This document shows positions 50,023 to 57,963 of a stretch of 64,000 nucleotides of DNA, piece after piece; within the stretch, counting starts at the first letter, position 1; each line of letters starts with the position of its first letter. The notes under the pieces were generated by a model that saw only the letters and a program-made list of their open reading frames with translations, ran no database searches and was not told the origin of the DNA. The stretch is taken from assembly GCF_015910445.1 (NCBI RefSeq), contig NZ_CP048882.1, positions 5,081,501-5,145,500 of the forward strand, read 5' to 3'. Origin of the DNA: Streptomyces bathyalis (GTDB lineage Bacteria > Actinomycetota > Actinomycetes > Streptomycetales > Streptomycetaceae). The translations under genes were made by a program, and so were the position numbers.

Positions 50023-50662
50023 GTCGACGCTCCAGGGCTCTCATCAGCAGGGATGCCGGGTATGCGATCAGAATGAAGACGATGCCGATGACCGTGATCG
50101 GCTCGGTCGGCTGGAAGGTCTCGGCACTGAACTGACGGGCCTGGCCCAGCATTTCGAGTGCACCGATGGTCGCGATCATCGGTGAGTCCTTCAGCATCGC
50201 GATGACGTAGTTGCCCAGTGCGGGCACCACGCGTCGGATCGCCTGCGGGAGGATCACCGCACTCCAGGTGCGGGTGCGCGGCAGGCTGAGTGCCGTGCAC
50301 GCTTCCCACTGCCCGACGGGCACGCCGTCGATGCCGGCGCGGTATACCTCCGCCGTGTACGTCGAGTAGTGCAGCCCGAGGCCGATCACGCCCGTCACCA
50401 GTGCGGAGAAGGTGATGTTCCACTCGGGCAGTACGAAGTAGAGGAAGAACAGCTGCACCAGCAGCGGGGTGTTGCGGATGAACTCCGTGACGGCCGTGAC
50501 GGGCCAGCTCACGATCTTCAGGGTCGACCGCTGGGCGAGCGCCCAGACCAGACCCAGGGCGAAGGCGATGAGGGATCCCAGCACCAGCGCTTGGAGCGTG
50601 AGCAGCACGCCGTCCCACAGGCGCGGCATGAAATCGCCGACTGCGGACCAGTCCCAAGTCAT
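50012..50662 (-). CDS. ehuD: amino-acid/ectoine-type ABC importer permease (EhuD-like)
   Basis: 216-residue permease with five to six helices. It carries the HisMQ-type sequence EFIRNTPLLVQLFFLYFVLP and the ATPase-docking EAA loop VGQWEACTALSLPRTRTWSAVILPQA in two parts. It forms a heterodimer with the upstream EhuC-like permease, whose stop overlaps this start by 4 bp (ATGA). Confidence 0.93.
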   Translation of the reverse strand: MTWDWSAVGDFMPRLWDGVLLTLQALVLGSLIAFALGLVWALAQRSTLKIVSWPVTAVTEFIRNTPLLVQLFFLYFVLPEWNITFSALVTGVIGLGLHYSTYTAEVYRAGIDGVPVGQWEACTALSLPRTRTWSAVILPQAIRRVVPALGNYVIAMLKDSPMIATIGALEMLGQARQFSAETFQPTEPITVIGIVFILIAYPASLLMRALERRLVH

Positions 50663-51411
50663 GAGGCACCTCCGGCGGTGGGAACGTCACGGGAGGCGTC
50701 GGCCTGACGCGGCACGCTGGCCCGGCGGCGTGCGCCCAGGCTCTTCTCGGGCGGAGCCTGGCCGATACCCGCCTTGGCATGGCGCTCCAGCACGCGCATG
50801 CCACGGGTGAGGACGAAGGCGAGTACGAAGTACATCACCAGGATGATCGTATAGACGGGCGCACTCTGCCCGGTCGCGTTGCGCACCAGCGAGGCACCGA
50901 AGGTGATGTCCGCGACACCCATGATCGACACCAGGGCGGTGCCCTTGAGCAGTTCGATCAGCAGGTTGTTGGCGGGCGGGATCATCTCGGGCCACGCCTG
51001 CGGCAGCACGATCTTGGTGAGCCGCTGCCAGGGGCTGAAGCTCAGCGCGATGCCCGCCTCCTGCTGCGCCGGGGCCACGGCCGCGAGCGCGCCGCGCACG
51101 ATCTCCGATCCGTACGCGCCGTAGGACAGGCCGAGTGCCAGGACCGCCGCCCACATGGGGACGAGCTGCCAGCCGAAGGCGACCGGGAGCACGAAGAAGA
51201 TCCAGAACATCAGCACCAGCGCCGAGGTTCCGCGGAAGATCTCCATGTACGTACCGGAGAGGAAGCGCACGAAGCGCAGCCGGTGGGTGCGGCCCACACC
51301 GACCACGAAGGCCACGGTGGCGCCGAGCAGGGCGCTGAAGACCGTCAGCTGGACCGTCAGCCAGACGCCCTTCAGCAGCAGCTCCCACAGACCCGCGGTA
51401 AGGTCCGTCAT
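50659..51411 (-). CDS. ehuC: amino-acid/ectoine-type ABC importer permease (EhuC-like)
   Basis: 250-residue permease with the HisMQ-type YMEIFRGTSALVLMFWIFFVL motif in two pieces and the EAA loop APAQQEAGIALSFSPWQR. The C-terminal ~40 residues are a basic Ala/Pro-rich cytosolic tail. ATG 51411 overlaps the substrate-binding-protein stop by 4 bp and has AAGGAG eight bases upstream; a GTG at 51417 is possible but too close to the ribosome site. Confidence 0.92.
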   Translation of the reverse strand: MTDLTAGLWELLLKGVWLTVQLTVFSALLGATVAFVVGVGRTHRLRFVRFLSGTYMEIFRGTSALVLMFWIFFVLPVAFGWQLVPMWAAVLALGLSYGAYGSEIVRGALAAVAPAQQEAGIALSFSPWQRLTKIVLPQAWPEMIPPANNLLIELLKGTALVSIMGVADITFGASLVRNATGQSAPVYTIILVMYFVLAFVLTRGMRVLERHAKAGIGQAPPEKSLGARRRASVPRQADASRDVPTAGGAS

Positions 51412-52343
51412 TTGCACCGCTCCTTCGCGGTCTTGGTCGTCATCTCCCGCTCGACGAACCCGAAGGGCTTCATGATGCGGAAGAGTTCGCCGCTCTTCTT
51501 CATCTTGTGGAGCTCCTCGTTGAAGGCGTCGCGGAGATTGCTCTCGCTCTTGCGGAAGGCGAAGGCGCCGGTTCCCAGGTCGGGCTTGCCGTCCAGCGTG
51601 GGCACGAAGTCATCGGTGTACTCCGTCTTGCCGCTCTTGGACTGCTTCACGACGTTGCGCACCGTGATCGCGGTGCCCGCGAAGACGTCCGCGCGACCGC
51701 CCTGGACCTCCAGCAGACCGGCGAGCTGGTCGGGGAGCAGCTTGATGTCGCCCTCCTTGACCCCGGCGTCCTTCGCGTAGTCGATCTCCGCGTAGCCCAC
51801 GCCGGTGGCCATCTTGGCGCCCTTGTCGGCGATGTCCTTGTAGCTGTGCAGGCCCTTGGGGTTGCCCTTGCGAACGATGAACGCGTCCCGCATCTCGTAC
51901 TCGGGGTCGGCGAAGATCACTTGCTGGCACCGCTCCGGGTTGATGTACATGCCGGCAGCGACCACGTCGAACTGCTGGGAGTTGAGACCCGGGATGAGCG
52001 AGTTGAACTCGGTCGGCAGAGGCTGCACGTTGTCGATGCCGAGCCGTCCGAAGATGACCCGCGCGATGGCAGGGGAGGAACCGGTCAGCTCACCGTTGGT
52101 GTCGATGTAGCTGTAGGGCTGCTCGCCCGCGATGCCCAGCCTGACCGTGCCCTGCGCCTTCAGTCTCTCCAGCAGATCGCCCCCGTCCCCGGTTCGGGCG
52201 CTGGACACACGGCTGCAGGCCGTGGTGGCACCCAGCGTTCCGAGCGCCGTCAGCGATGCCGCACCTGCGAGCATCGAGCGGCGTCCCAGACTTCTGCCGG
52301 CTTTCCCGGCATTTCCGGTGTTTTTGCCTGGTGGTGGAGCCAT
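51408..52343 (-). CDS. ehuB: amino-acid/ectoine-type ABC importer, substrate-binding lipoprotein (EhuB-like)
   Basis: 311-residue solute-binding lipoprotein. A twin-arginine-like RRSMLAGAASLTALGTLGA segment ends in the lipobox TTAC, so it is probably a lipid-anchored Tat substrate. The family-3 binding fold follows: GTVRLGIAGEQPYSYIDTNG, the FNSLIPGLNSQQFDVVAAGM loop, ERCQQVIFADPEYEM and DVFAGTAITVRN. It opens the operon and delivers the ligand to EhuC/D. EhuB homology suggests a zwitterionic or amino-acid-like ligand. Confidence 0.93.
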   Translation of the reverse strand: MAPPPGKNTGNAGKAGRSLGRRSMLAGAASLTALGTLGATTACSRVSSARTGDGGDLLERLKAQGTVRLGIAGEQPYSYIDTNGELTGSSPAIARVIFGRLGIDNVQPLPTEFNSLIPGLNSQQFDVVAAGMYINPERCQQVIFADPEYEMRDAFIVRKGNPKGLHSYKDIADKGAKMATGVGYAEIDYAKDAGVKEGDIKLLPDQLAGLLEVQGGRADVFAGTAITVRNVVKQSKSGKTEYTDDFVPTLDGKPDLGTGAFAFRKSESNLRDAFNEELHKMKKSGELFRIMKPFGFVEREMTTKTAKERCK

Positions 52344-52472
52344 GGGCGCGCAGCTACCCAGGCCCCTGGAAGATATGCGGATCGTTTTCAGCCCTTGACC
52401 TGCTCGTTGTGGGCTTGACCGCTGCGCCACCATTGACACGTACGAATCACCACTGCGCGACGCGGAGGCACG

Positions 52473-52994
52473 ATGGCCGAGCGGTTCATTGAAGTGTCGT
52501 TGGACAAGCGGGGAGTGAGCTGCACAGCGAAGCTGCTCGACGACCGCGCCCCGATCACCTGCGAAGCCGTGTGGAACGCGCTGCCCCTGGGGGGCGACGT
52601 CTACCACGCGAAGTACGCCCGCAACGAGATCTACGCACTGATCCCGCCGTTCGCTCCGGAGGAACCGCCGCTGGAGAACCCGACGATCACGCCCATTCCG
52701 GGTGATCTCTGCTATTTCACCTTCACCGACACGCAGTTGAGCACCGCGTCGTACGGCTACGAGGCGGCGGCCGAGAAGCAGGGAGGCCAGGCCGCCCACG
52801 CCACCCGGTCCACCGTCATCGACCTCGCGCTCTTCTACGAGCGCAACAATCTCCTCATCAACGGCGACGCCGGCTGGGTGCCCGGCATCGTCTGGGGTGC
52901 GGTCGTCGAGGGCCTCGACGCGATGGCCGAGGCCTGCCAGGACCTGTGGCGGGCCGGCGCTCTCGGCGAGACCCTCAACTTCCGCCGGGTCTGA
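52473..52994 (+). CDS. DUF3830 family protein
   Basis: 173-residue protein of the DUF3830 family (cyclophilin-like beta-barrel, function unknown). The sequence contains APITCEAVWNALPLGGDVYHAKYARNEIY, TITPIPGDLCYF and ALFYERNNLLINGDAGWVPG, the family core. DUF3830 genes repeatedly lie beside ABC importers and amidases, suggesting a catalytic or carrier role in the same pathway. It is divergent from the EhuB-like gene and convergent with the amidase, 13 bp apart. Confidence 0.9.
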   Translation: MAERFIEVSLDKRGVSCTAKLLDDRAPITCEAVWNALPLGGDVYHAKYARNEIYALIPPFAPEEPPLENPTITPIPGDLCYFTFTDTQLSTASYGYEAAAEKQGGQAAHATRSTVIDLALFYERNNLLINGDAGWVPGIVWGAVVEGLDAMAEACQDLWRAGALGETLNFRRV

Positions 52995-53007
52995 CCACTC
53001 AGGCCCG

Positions 53008-54420
53008 TCAGGCGCTGCCGGCCAGGGCGGGGGCCGGCACATCCGCGGCCCCCGCCTCGTACAGCGCGTGCGAGGCCCGCAGCACCAGATCGTCCCGGTG
53101 GCGTGCGGCCACGATCTGAACGCCCATCGGCAGCCCGTCGCCGTCCAGCCCGCAGGGCAGCGAAGCGGCGGGCTGCTGCGTCATGTTGAAGGGGTAGGTG
53201 AACGGCGTCCACTCCGTCCACCGCCGGTAGCTGGAACCCTCCGGCACCTCCAGGCCGGCCCCGAACGCGGTGCCGGGCGTGGTCGGCGTGACGAGCACGT
53301 CGTACTTCTCGTGGAAGACGCCCATCCGCTTGCCGAGCGCCATGCGGACGTCGACGGCGGCCAGGTAGTCCAGGGCGCTGCGCGAGGCCCCGTCCTCGGC
53401 GATCTCCCGGAGCGCGGGGTCCATCTTCTCGCGCTGCTCGTCGGTGAAGTACTGGGTCACGCGGGCCGCGCCCGCGAACCACAGGGAGTGGAAGGCCTCG
53501 ATCGGGTCCTCGAACCCGGGGTCGGTCTCCTCGACGTGGGCGCCCAGTTCCTCCAGCCGCTCGACGGAGCGGCGCACCCCGGCGGCGACAGCCGGATCGA
53601 CCTCGACCCGTCCGCCGAAGTCCGGCGAGTACGCGACGCGCATCCCGCGCACGCCCTTCTTCACCGCTTCGCGGAAGCTGCCGTGCGGCGGTGCCAGCTG
53701 GGACCAGTCGCGGGCGTCGGGCTGCGAGATCACATCCATCAGCAGCGCGGTGTCCGCCGCGTCCCGGGTCATCGGGCCGACGTGCGCGAGCGTGCCGAAG
53801 GCGCTCGCGGGATAGATCGGCACCCTGCCGTAGGTCGGCTTGAGGGCGAAGATCCCGCAGAAGGCGGCAGGAATGCGCACCGATCCGCCCGCGTCGGTGC
53901 CAAGGGTCAGCGGCCCGGCGCCGAGTGCCACGGCTGCGGAGCCGCCGCCGCTGGAGCCGCCCGCCGTTCGGGAGGTGTCGTAGGGGTTCCTGGTGATGCC
54001 GTGCCGCGGGCTGTCCGTCACGCCCTTCCAGCCGAACTCCGGCGTGGTCGTCTTGCCGATGAACACCGCGCCGGCGTCGCGCATGCGGGCCACGGACGGC
54101 GCGTCCTCCTCCCAGGGGCCGTCGGTGGAGGAGGACCAGGAGCCGCGGAGGGTCGGCTTCCCGCGCAGCAGCAGGATGTCCTTCACCGTCACCGGGACAC
54201 CGTCGAGCGGGCCCTGCGGTTCGCCGCGGCTCCAGCGCTCGGCCGACTCGCGTGCCTGCGCGAGGGCGTCGTCACCGTCGATGCGGACGAAGGCGTTCAC
54301 GTGGGGCTGCACCTTCTCGGCCTGTTCGAGCGCGGCACGCGTCGCCTCGATCGGGGAGAAGTCTCCGTTGCTGTACCCGGCGACGAGCCGTCCGGCGGTG
54401 AGGCTGCTGAGATCCGACAT
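53008..54420 (-). CDS. amidase-signature hydrolase
   Basis: 470-residue amidase that hydrolyses a C-N amide bond. The Ser-cisSer-Lys triad is complete: Lys80 in GVPVTVKDI, the serine pair at 156-157 in AGGSSGGGSA, and nucleophile Ser180 in GTDAGGSVRIPAA. The C-terminal half closes with PFNMTQQPAASLPCGLDGDGLPMGVQIV, here named in parts. It belongs to the catabolic island and may convert an imported amide to an acid that the maleate-isomerase-like enzymes process (inference). Confidence 0.93.
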   Translation of the reverse strand: MSDLSSLTAGRLVAGYSNGDFSPIEATRAALEQAEKVQPHVNAFVRIDGDDALAQARESAERWSRGEPQGPLDGVPVTVKDILLLRGKPTLRGSWSSSTDGPWEEDAPSVARMRDAGAVFIGKTTTPEFGWKGVTDSPRHGITRNPYDTSRTAGGSSGGGSAAVALGAGPLTLGTDAGGSVRIPAAFCGIFALKPTYGRVPIYPASAFGTLAHVGPMTRDAADTALLMDVISQPDARDWSQLAPPHGSFREAVKKGVRGMRVAYSPDFGGRVEVDPAVAAGVRRSVERLEELGAHVEETDPGFEDPIEAFHSLWFAGAARVTQYFTDEQREKMDPALREIAEDGASRSALDYLAAVDVRMALGKRMGVFHEKYDVLVTPTTPGTAFGAGLEVPEGSSYRRWTEWTPFTYPFNMTQQPAASLPCGLDGDGLPMGVQIVAARHRDDLVLRASHALYEAGAADVPAPALAGSA

Positions 54421-54587
54421 GGGAGCCTTTCGAGTCGAGCGAGTCCGGCCAGGGCCGAGGGGACGGGAGACCGGCGGCGGCTGCCGCACGCGGGCGCGCG
54501 GGCGGCAGCGGAGGCCGTCGGACGGATGGGGGAGAAGCGCCACCGGGCGCGGTACCGGCGTGGCAGGCCGGTCCGCGCCGCGCGGGA

Positions 54588-55553
54588 TCAGGTCGAGGGA
54601 ACGTAACCGAGGCTCTTGTCGACGACGTTCAGCAGGGGCTCCCCGGCCTCCCAGCGGTCGAAGTTGTCGAGGAACTGTTCGGCGAGGTCGTCCCGCCATC
54701 CGATCGTGTCGCCGCTCATGTGCGGCGAGATCAGCAGCCCCGGCACCTCCCACAGCCCGCTGTTCTCGGGAAGAGGCTCCTCGGCGAAGACGTCGAGGGC
54801 CGCACCGGCGAGCCGGTTGCTGCCGAGCGCCTCCACCAGGTCGTCCTCGATCACGTGCTGACCGCGGCCGACGTTGATGAAGTGCGCGTCGGGCCTCATC
54901 CGGGCGAAGGCGTTCGCGTCGAAGAGGCCGCGCGTGCCCTCCGTCAGCGGTGCGACGCACACGACCCAGTCGGCCTGGCCGAGCAGTTCGCCGAGCGCCG
55001 CGTTGCCGTGGACACGTCCGAAATCGGGGTCTTCGGACCGTTCGGTGCGCCCGACGAGGTCCACGGAGACCCCGAGTCCCTTCAGCGTCCGGCCGATAGT
55101 TCTGCCAATTGGCCCGGAGCCGACCACAACGGCCCGGGATCCGCCGACCCTTTTCGTCTCCCGGTGCTTCCACCGACGTTGCCGTTGCAATTCCCAGCTG
55201 CCCCGGAAATCTTTGGCCATGGCTAGAACCAGCCCTGCCACGTATTCGGCAATGGGTTGGTCAAAGACTCCTCTGGCGTTCGTGACGAGCGTCTCAGGAG
55301 AGGCCGCCAGCTCCGGCAGCAGACGGTCGACTCCGGCGCTCGGTGTGTGCACCCAGCGGGGGCGCCGCCCGGACCCCGGCCACGCGTGCCGGACCGCGTC
55401 CGACAGGAAGTCCCACACGAGCAGCACGTCGGCCGTCGGCAGCTTCTCCACCAGGCTTTTCTCGTCCGCGTGCTCGACGCGGGCACGCCCGGCGAGACGG
55501 TCGAGCCGGGGCAATGGATCATCATCGAGGACAAGGAGGACGGGCTCGGTCAT
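54588..55553 (-). CDS. D-2-hydroxyacid dehydrogenase
   Basis: 321-residue NAD(P)-dependent dehydrogenase. The Rossmann motif VVVGSGPIGRTIG and the catalytic Arg (VTNARGVFDQPIAEY region and NVGRGQHV), Glu (DVFAEEPLPE) and His (ISPHMSGDT) are present, as in glyoxylate/phosphoglycerate-type reductases. It reduces a 2-keto acid or oxidises a D-hydroxy acid. The start at 55553 fits the fold. It is divergent from the first maleate-isomerase-like gene with a long inverted repeat between them. Confidence 0.93.
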   Translation of the reverse strand: MTEPVLLVLDDDPLPRLDRLAGRARVEHADEKSLVEKLPTADVLLVWDFLSDAVRHAWPGSGRRPRWVHTPSAGVDRLLPELAASPETLVTNARGVFDQPIAEYVAGLVLAMAKDFRGSWELQRQRRWKHRETKRVGGSRAVVVGSGPIGRTIGRTLKGLGVSVDLVGRTERSEDPDFGRVHGNAALGELLGQADWVVCVAPLTEGTRGLFDANAFARMRPDAHFINVGRGQHVIEDDLVEALGSNRLAGAALDVFAEEPLPENSGLWEVPGLLISPHMSGDTIGWRDDLAEQFLDNFDRWEAGEPLLNVVDKSLGYVPST

Positions 55554-55640
55554 CGGCAGGAAACCACTTCGAAACGAGGGGGCGGTTGACTGGGCGGGAC
55601 GGCTCAACTCGGCCGCGGGAAGCTGGCGCACATGCGAGGA

Positions 55641-55676
55641 TTGACCACGGTAGGTAGCGCGAACTACCGTCGTCAA
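55641..55676. promoter_or_regulatory. long inverted repeat between the dehydrogenase and isomerase genes
   Basis: TTGACcACGGTAG and CTACCGTcGTCAA form 13-bp arms (one mismatch) around a 10-bp spacer, centred in the 217-bp divergent gap. It is a strong operator candidate for the island. Confidence 0.75.
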
Positions 55677-55770
55677 TGAAGGCATCTGTCCCGGCGTTCC
55701 GGCTAATGACCGGCTTTCTTTTCTTCCCTTTCTGGCCATAGGCCACCCCTCCGTTCTTTGGGGCTCACCC

Positions 55771-56751
55771 ATGGATGTCTCCTTCCTCGGCGGACCGCAG
55801 CCACAGCGCGGTGTCGGAATCGTCGCTCCCTTCGACTTCGCACTCGATCGGGAGCTGTGGCGTTGGGTGCCGGACGATGTGTCATTGCACCTCACACGCA
55901 CCCCTTTTGTGCCCGTCGAGGTGAGCCTCGATCAGGCTCGCCTCGTCAGTGAGCACCAGACGCTTCGCGAGGGCGTTCAGGCCCTGTGCGCGGTCGCTCC
56001 CGAAGTGGTGGCCTACGCGTGCACATCCGGCAGCTTCGTCGGCGGCGCCGCCGGTGAGCTGTCCATGACCGCGGCCATGGAGGAGGCCGGCGAGATCCCC
56101 TCGCTGACCACTTCCGGTGCGCTGCTCGCCGCGCTCCGGGAGATCGGGGCGATGCGTGTGGCCGTCGTCACCCCTTATACGAAGTCGGTCACCGACTCGC
56201 TGGAGGACTTCCTCGGCGAGGCCGGGATCGCGGTCACAGGACGCAGCTATCTCGGGCTGACCGGGGAGATCTGGCGCGTGCCCTACCGGGACGTCGTGGA
56301 CATGGCGCGCGACGCCGTCGCCGGTGACGCTCCTGACGCCCTCTTCATCAGCTGTACCAACCTGCCGACGTACGACGTCATCCCGCAGCTCGAGGCGGAA
56401 CTGCGCATGCCGGTGCTCTCCGCGAACCAGGTCACGGTCTGGGACGCGCTCCGCCGCATCGGGAAGGAAGCGGTGGGTCCGTACCAGGCGCTGCTCGACC
56501 CGGTGGCACGGCGTGGGCCCGCGGCGATGGCAGCCTCACCGACGCTGCCGGTCAGCAGGCCCGAGGAGCCGGCCGAGCCGGTCGTCGAGTTCGTCGAACC
56601 GGCTGCCGAGCCGACGGTCCTCCCGGTCGAGCCGGAGGCGGCGCTGGCGGGTGCGGGCACCGAGAGCGGCGAACCCCTGGAGGGATACGACCAGGGCTTC
56701 GCCTCCGGCTACACGGACGAATGGGGCGGCGGCAACCAGCCGCCGGTGTGA
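55771..56751 (+). CDS. maleate cis-trans isomerase / Asp-Glu racemase family enzyme (EutA-like)
   Basis: 326-residue enzyme. The two catalytic cysteines of maleate isomerases are both present: Cys84 in AYACTSGSF and Cys195 in FISCTNLPTYD. The fold is the two-domain Asp/Glu-racemase type. After residue ~255 comes a non-homologous ~70-residue Pro/Glu-rich tail (EEPAEPVVEFVEPAAEP), unusual for the family. Possible reactions are maleate-fumarate isomerisation or racemisation/decarboxylation of a related diacid. ATG 55771 is used. A paralog follows downstream. Confidence 0.9.
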   Translation: MDVSFLGGPQPQRGVGIVAPFDFALDRELWRWVPDDVSLHLTRTPFVPVEVSLDQARLVSEHQTLREGVQALCAVAPEVVAYACTSGSFVGGAAGELSMTAAMEEAGEIPSLTTSGALLAALREIGAMRVAVVTPYTKSVTDSLEDFLGEAGIAVTGRSYLGLTGEIWRVPYRDVVDMARDAVAGDAPDALFISCTNLPTYDVIPQLEAELRMPVLSANQVTVWDALRRIGKEAVGPYQALLDPVARRGPAAMAASPTLPVSRPEEPAEPVVEFVEPAAEPTVLPVEPEAALAGAGTESGEPLEGYDQGFASGYTDEWGGGNQPPV

Positions 56752-56775
56752 CCCCCGGCCGTGTGAGATGAGACA

Positions 56776-56793
56776 CCCCGCCCCAGGGCGGGG
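56776..56793 (+). terminator. hairpin terminator after the first isomerase gene
   Basis: A 7-8 bp all-GC stem CCCCGCC/GGCGGGG with a CCAG loop, 25 bp after the stop codon. Confidence 0.7.
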
Positions 56794-56810
56794 CGCCCCC
56801 CGGAAGAACA

Positions 56811-56835
56811 GGCGCCGGACAGGGAGTCCGGCGCC
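56811..56835 (+). terminator. second hairpin in the same gap
   Basis: A perfect 10-bp stem GGCGCCGGAC/GTCCGGCGCC with a 5-nt loop. Confidence 0.7.
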
Positions 56836-57106
56836 CATCCGTGCCGGCGGCCCCCCCTCGTACGTCCGTGTGCGAACTCGCGCGCGTCCGTACGACCGGG
56901 AAGGTGCGCCACACTCGGCAGCAGTCCCCCAGCTGACGCTGGGAGGTGCCCCCACCCAGCTGACGATGGGAGGGCCGGACATGCGCGACGAGGCAGTCCG
57001 CATGCGGGAGTCCGCACGCGGATCAGTCACCAGAACCCCCGGACCGGGCAGGCAACGCCACCGGTCCCGGGTATCCGATCATCCAGCGACGCTTCAGGAG
57101 GAGCAG

Positions 57107-57850
57107 ATGGCGAACGCGGCGGCGCAGTCGCAGGCGGTGGGATTCCTCTACCCGGGCTTCTCGGCCGAGGACGACTACCCGCGGCTCGAGCGGATCCTCT
57201 CGGACGCCGGCACCGACGTCCGGCTGCCGCTTGTCCACACCGACATCGGCGAGGACGCGCACCGGGCCGACGCCCTGCTGGAGATGGGCTCGGCGAAGCG
57301 GCTCGCCGCGAAGGTCGAGGAGGTCAAGCAGCGCGACATCCAGGCCGTCGTCTGGGCGTGCACCAGCGCCAGCTTCGTCTTCGGCTGGGACGGCGCGCAC
57401 GAGCAGGTGCGCGAGCTGTCCGCCACCGCCGGGCTGCCCGCCTCCAGCACCTCCTTCGCGTTCGCTCACGCCGTACGGGCCCTGGGCGCGGAGCGCGTAG
57501 CGATCGCCGCGACCTACCCGGAAGATGTCGGCGAGCTCTTCACCGCCTTCCTGAAGGCGGCGGGCACCGAGGTCGTCTCCATGCGCGGCAGCGGCATCAT
57601 CACCGCCGCGGAGGTCGGCACCTGGGGCCAGGAAGAGGTGCTCGCGCTCGCCCGCGGCGGCGACCACCAGGACGCACAGGCCGTGCTGCTCCCCGACACC
57701 GCACTGCACACCGCGGCGTGGATCGAGGACATCGAGGACGCGCTGGGCAAGCCGGTCCTCACAGCGAACCAGGTCACCGTCTGGGAGGGCCTGCGGCTGC
57801 TGGACCTCTCGGTGCGCTGCCCGGCGCTGGGCACGCTCTTCACGGCCTGA
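57107..57850 (+). CDS. Asp/Glu racemase-fold paralog lacking the second catalytic cysteine
   Basis: 247-residue paralog of the preceding enzyme. Cys85 in VWACTSASF is kept, but the position of the second cysteine reads Asp197 (VLLPDTALHT). Two-cysteine racemase or isomerase chemistry is therefore impossible in the usual form. Arylmalonate decarboxylases also have one cysteine, but in the other half. It may be a decarboxylase-like or hetero-complex partner of its neighbour (inference). ATG 57107 follows AGGAGGAG. Its end is 113 bp before the LLM gene. Confidence 0.9.
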   Translation: MANAAAQSQAVGFLYPGFSAEDDYPRLERILSDAGTDVRLPLVHTDIGEDAHRADALLEMGSAKRLAAKVEEVKQRDIQAVVWACTSASFVFGWDGAHEQVRELSATAGLPASSTSFAFAHAVRALGAERVAIAATYPEDVGELFTAFLKAAGTEVVSMRGSGIITAAEVGTWGQEEVLALARGGDHQDAQAVLLPDTALHTAAWIEDIEDALGKPVLTANQVTVWEGLRLLDLSVRCPALGTLFTA

Positions 57851-57963
57851 CGCGCGCGACCCGGTCGCCGCGCTGGAGCGGGAGGCCCGGGGAAGAGATG
57901 AGTGCCGCCCGCCGTTGACCACAGCTGGACGTACATGACACCAGCGAGCGGAGGGCGGCACCC

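Larger units (their letters stand above)
56752..57106. other. gap between the two isomerase paralogs with hairpins and short repeats
   Basis: 355 bp without a supportable gene. Besides the two hairpins listed separately, it holds a direct repeat CCAGCTGACG[C/A]TGGGAGG (about 56929-56945 and 56956-56973) and the promoter or ribosome site (AGGAGGAG) of the second paralog. Confidence 0.6.
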
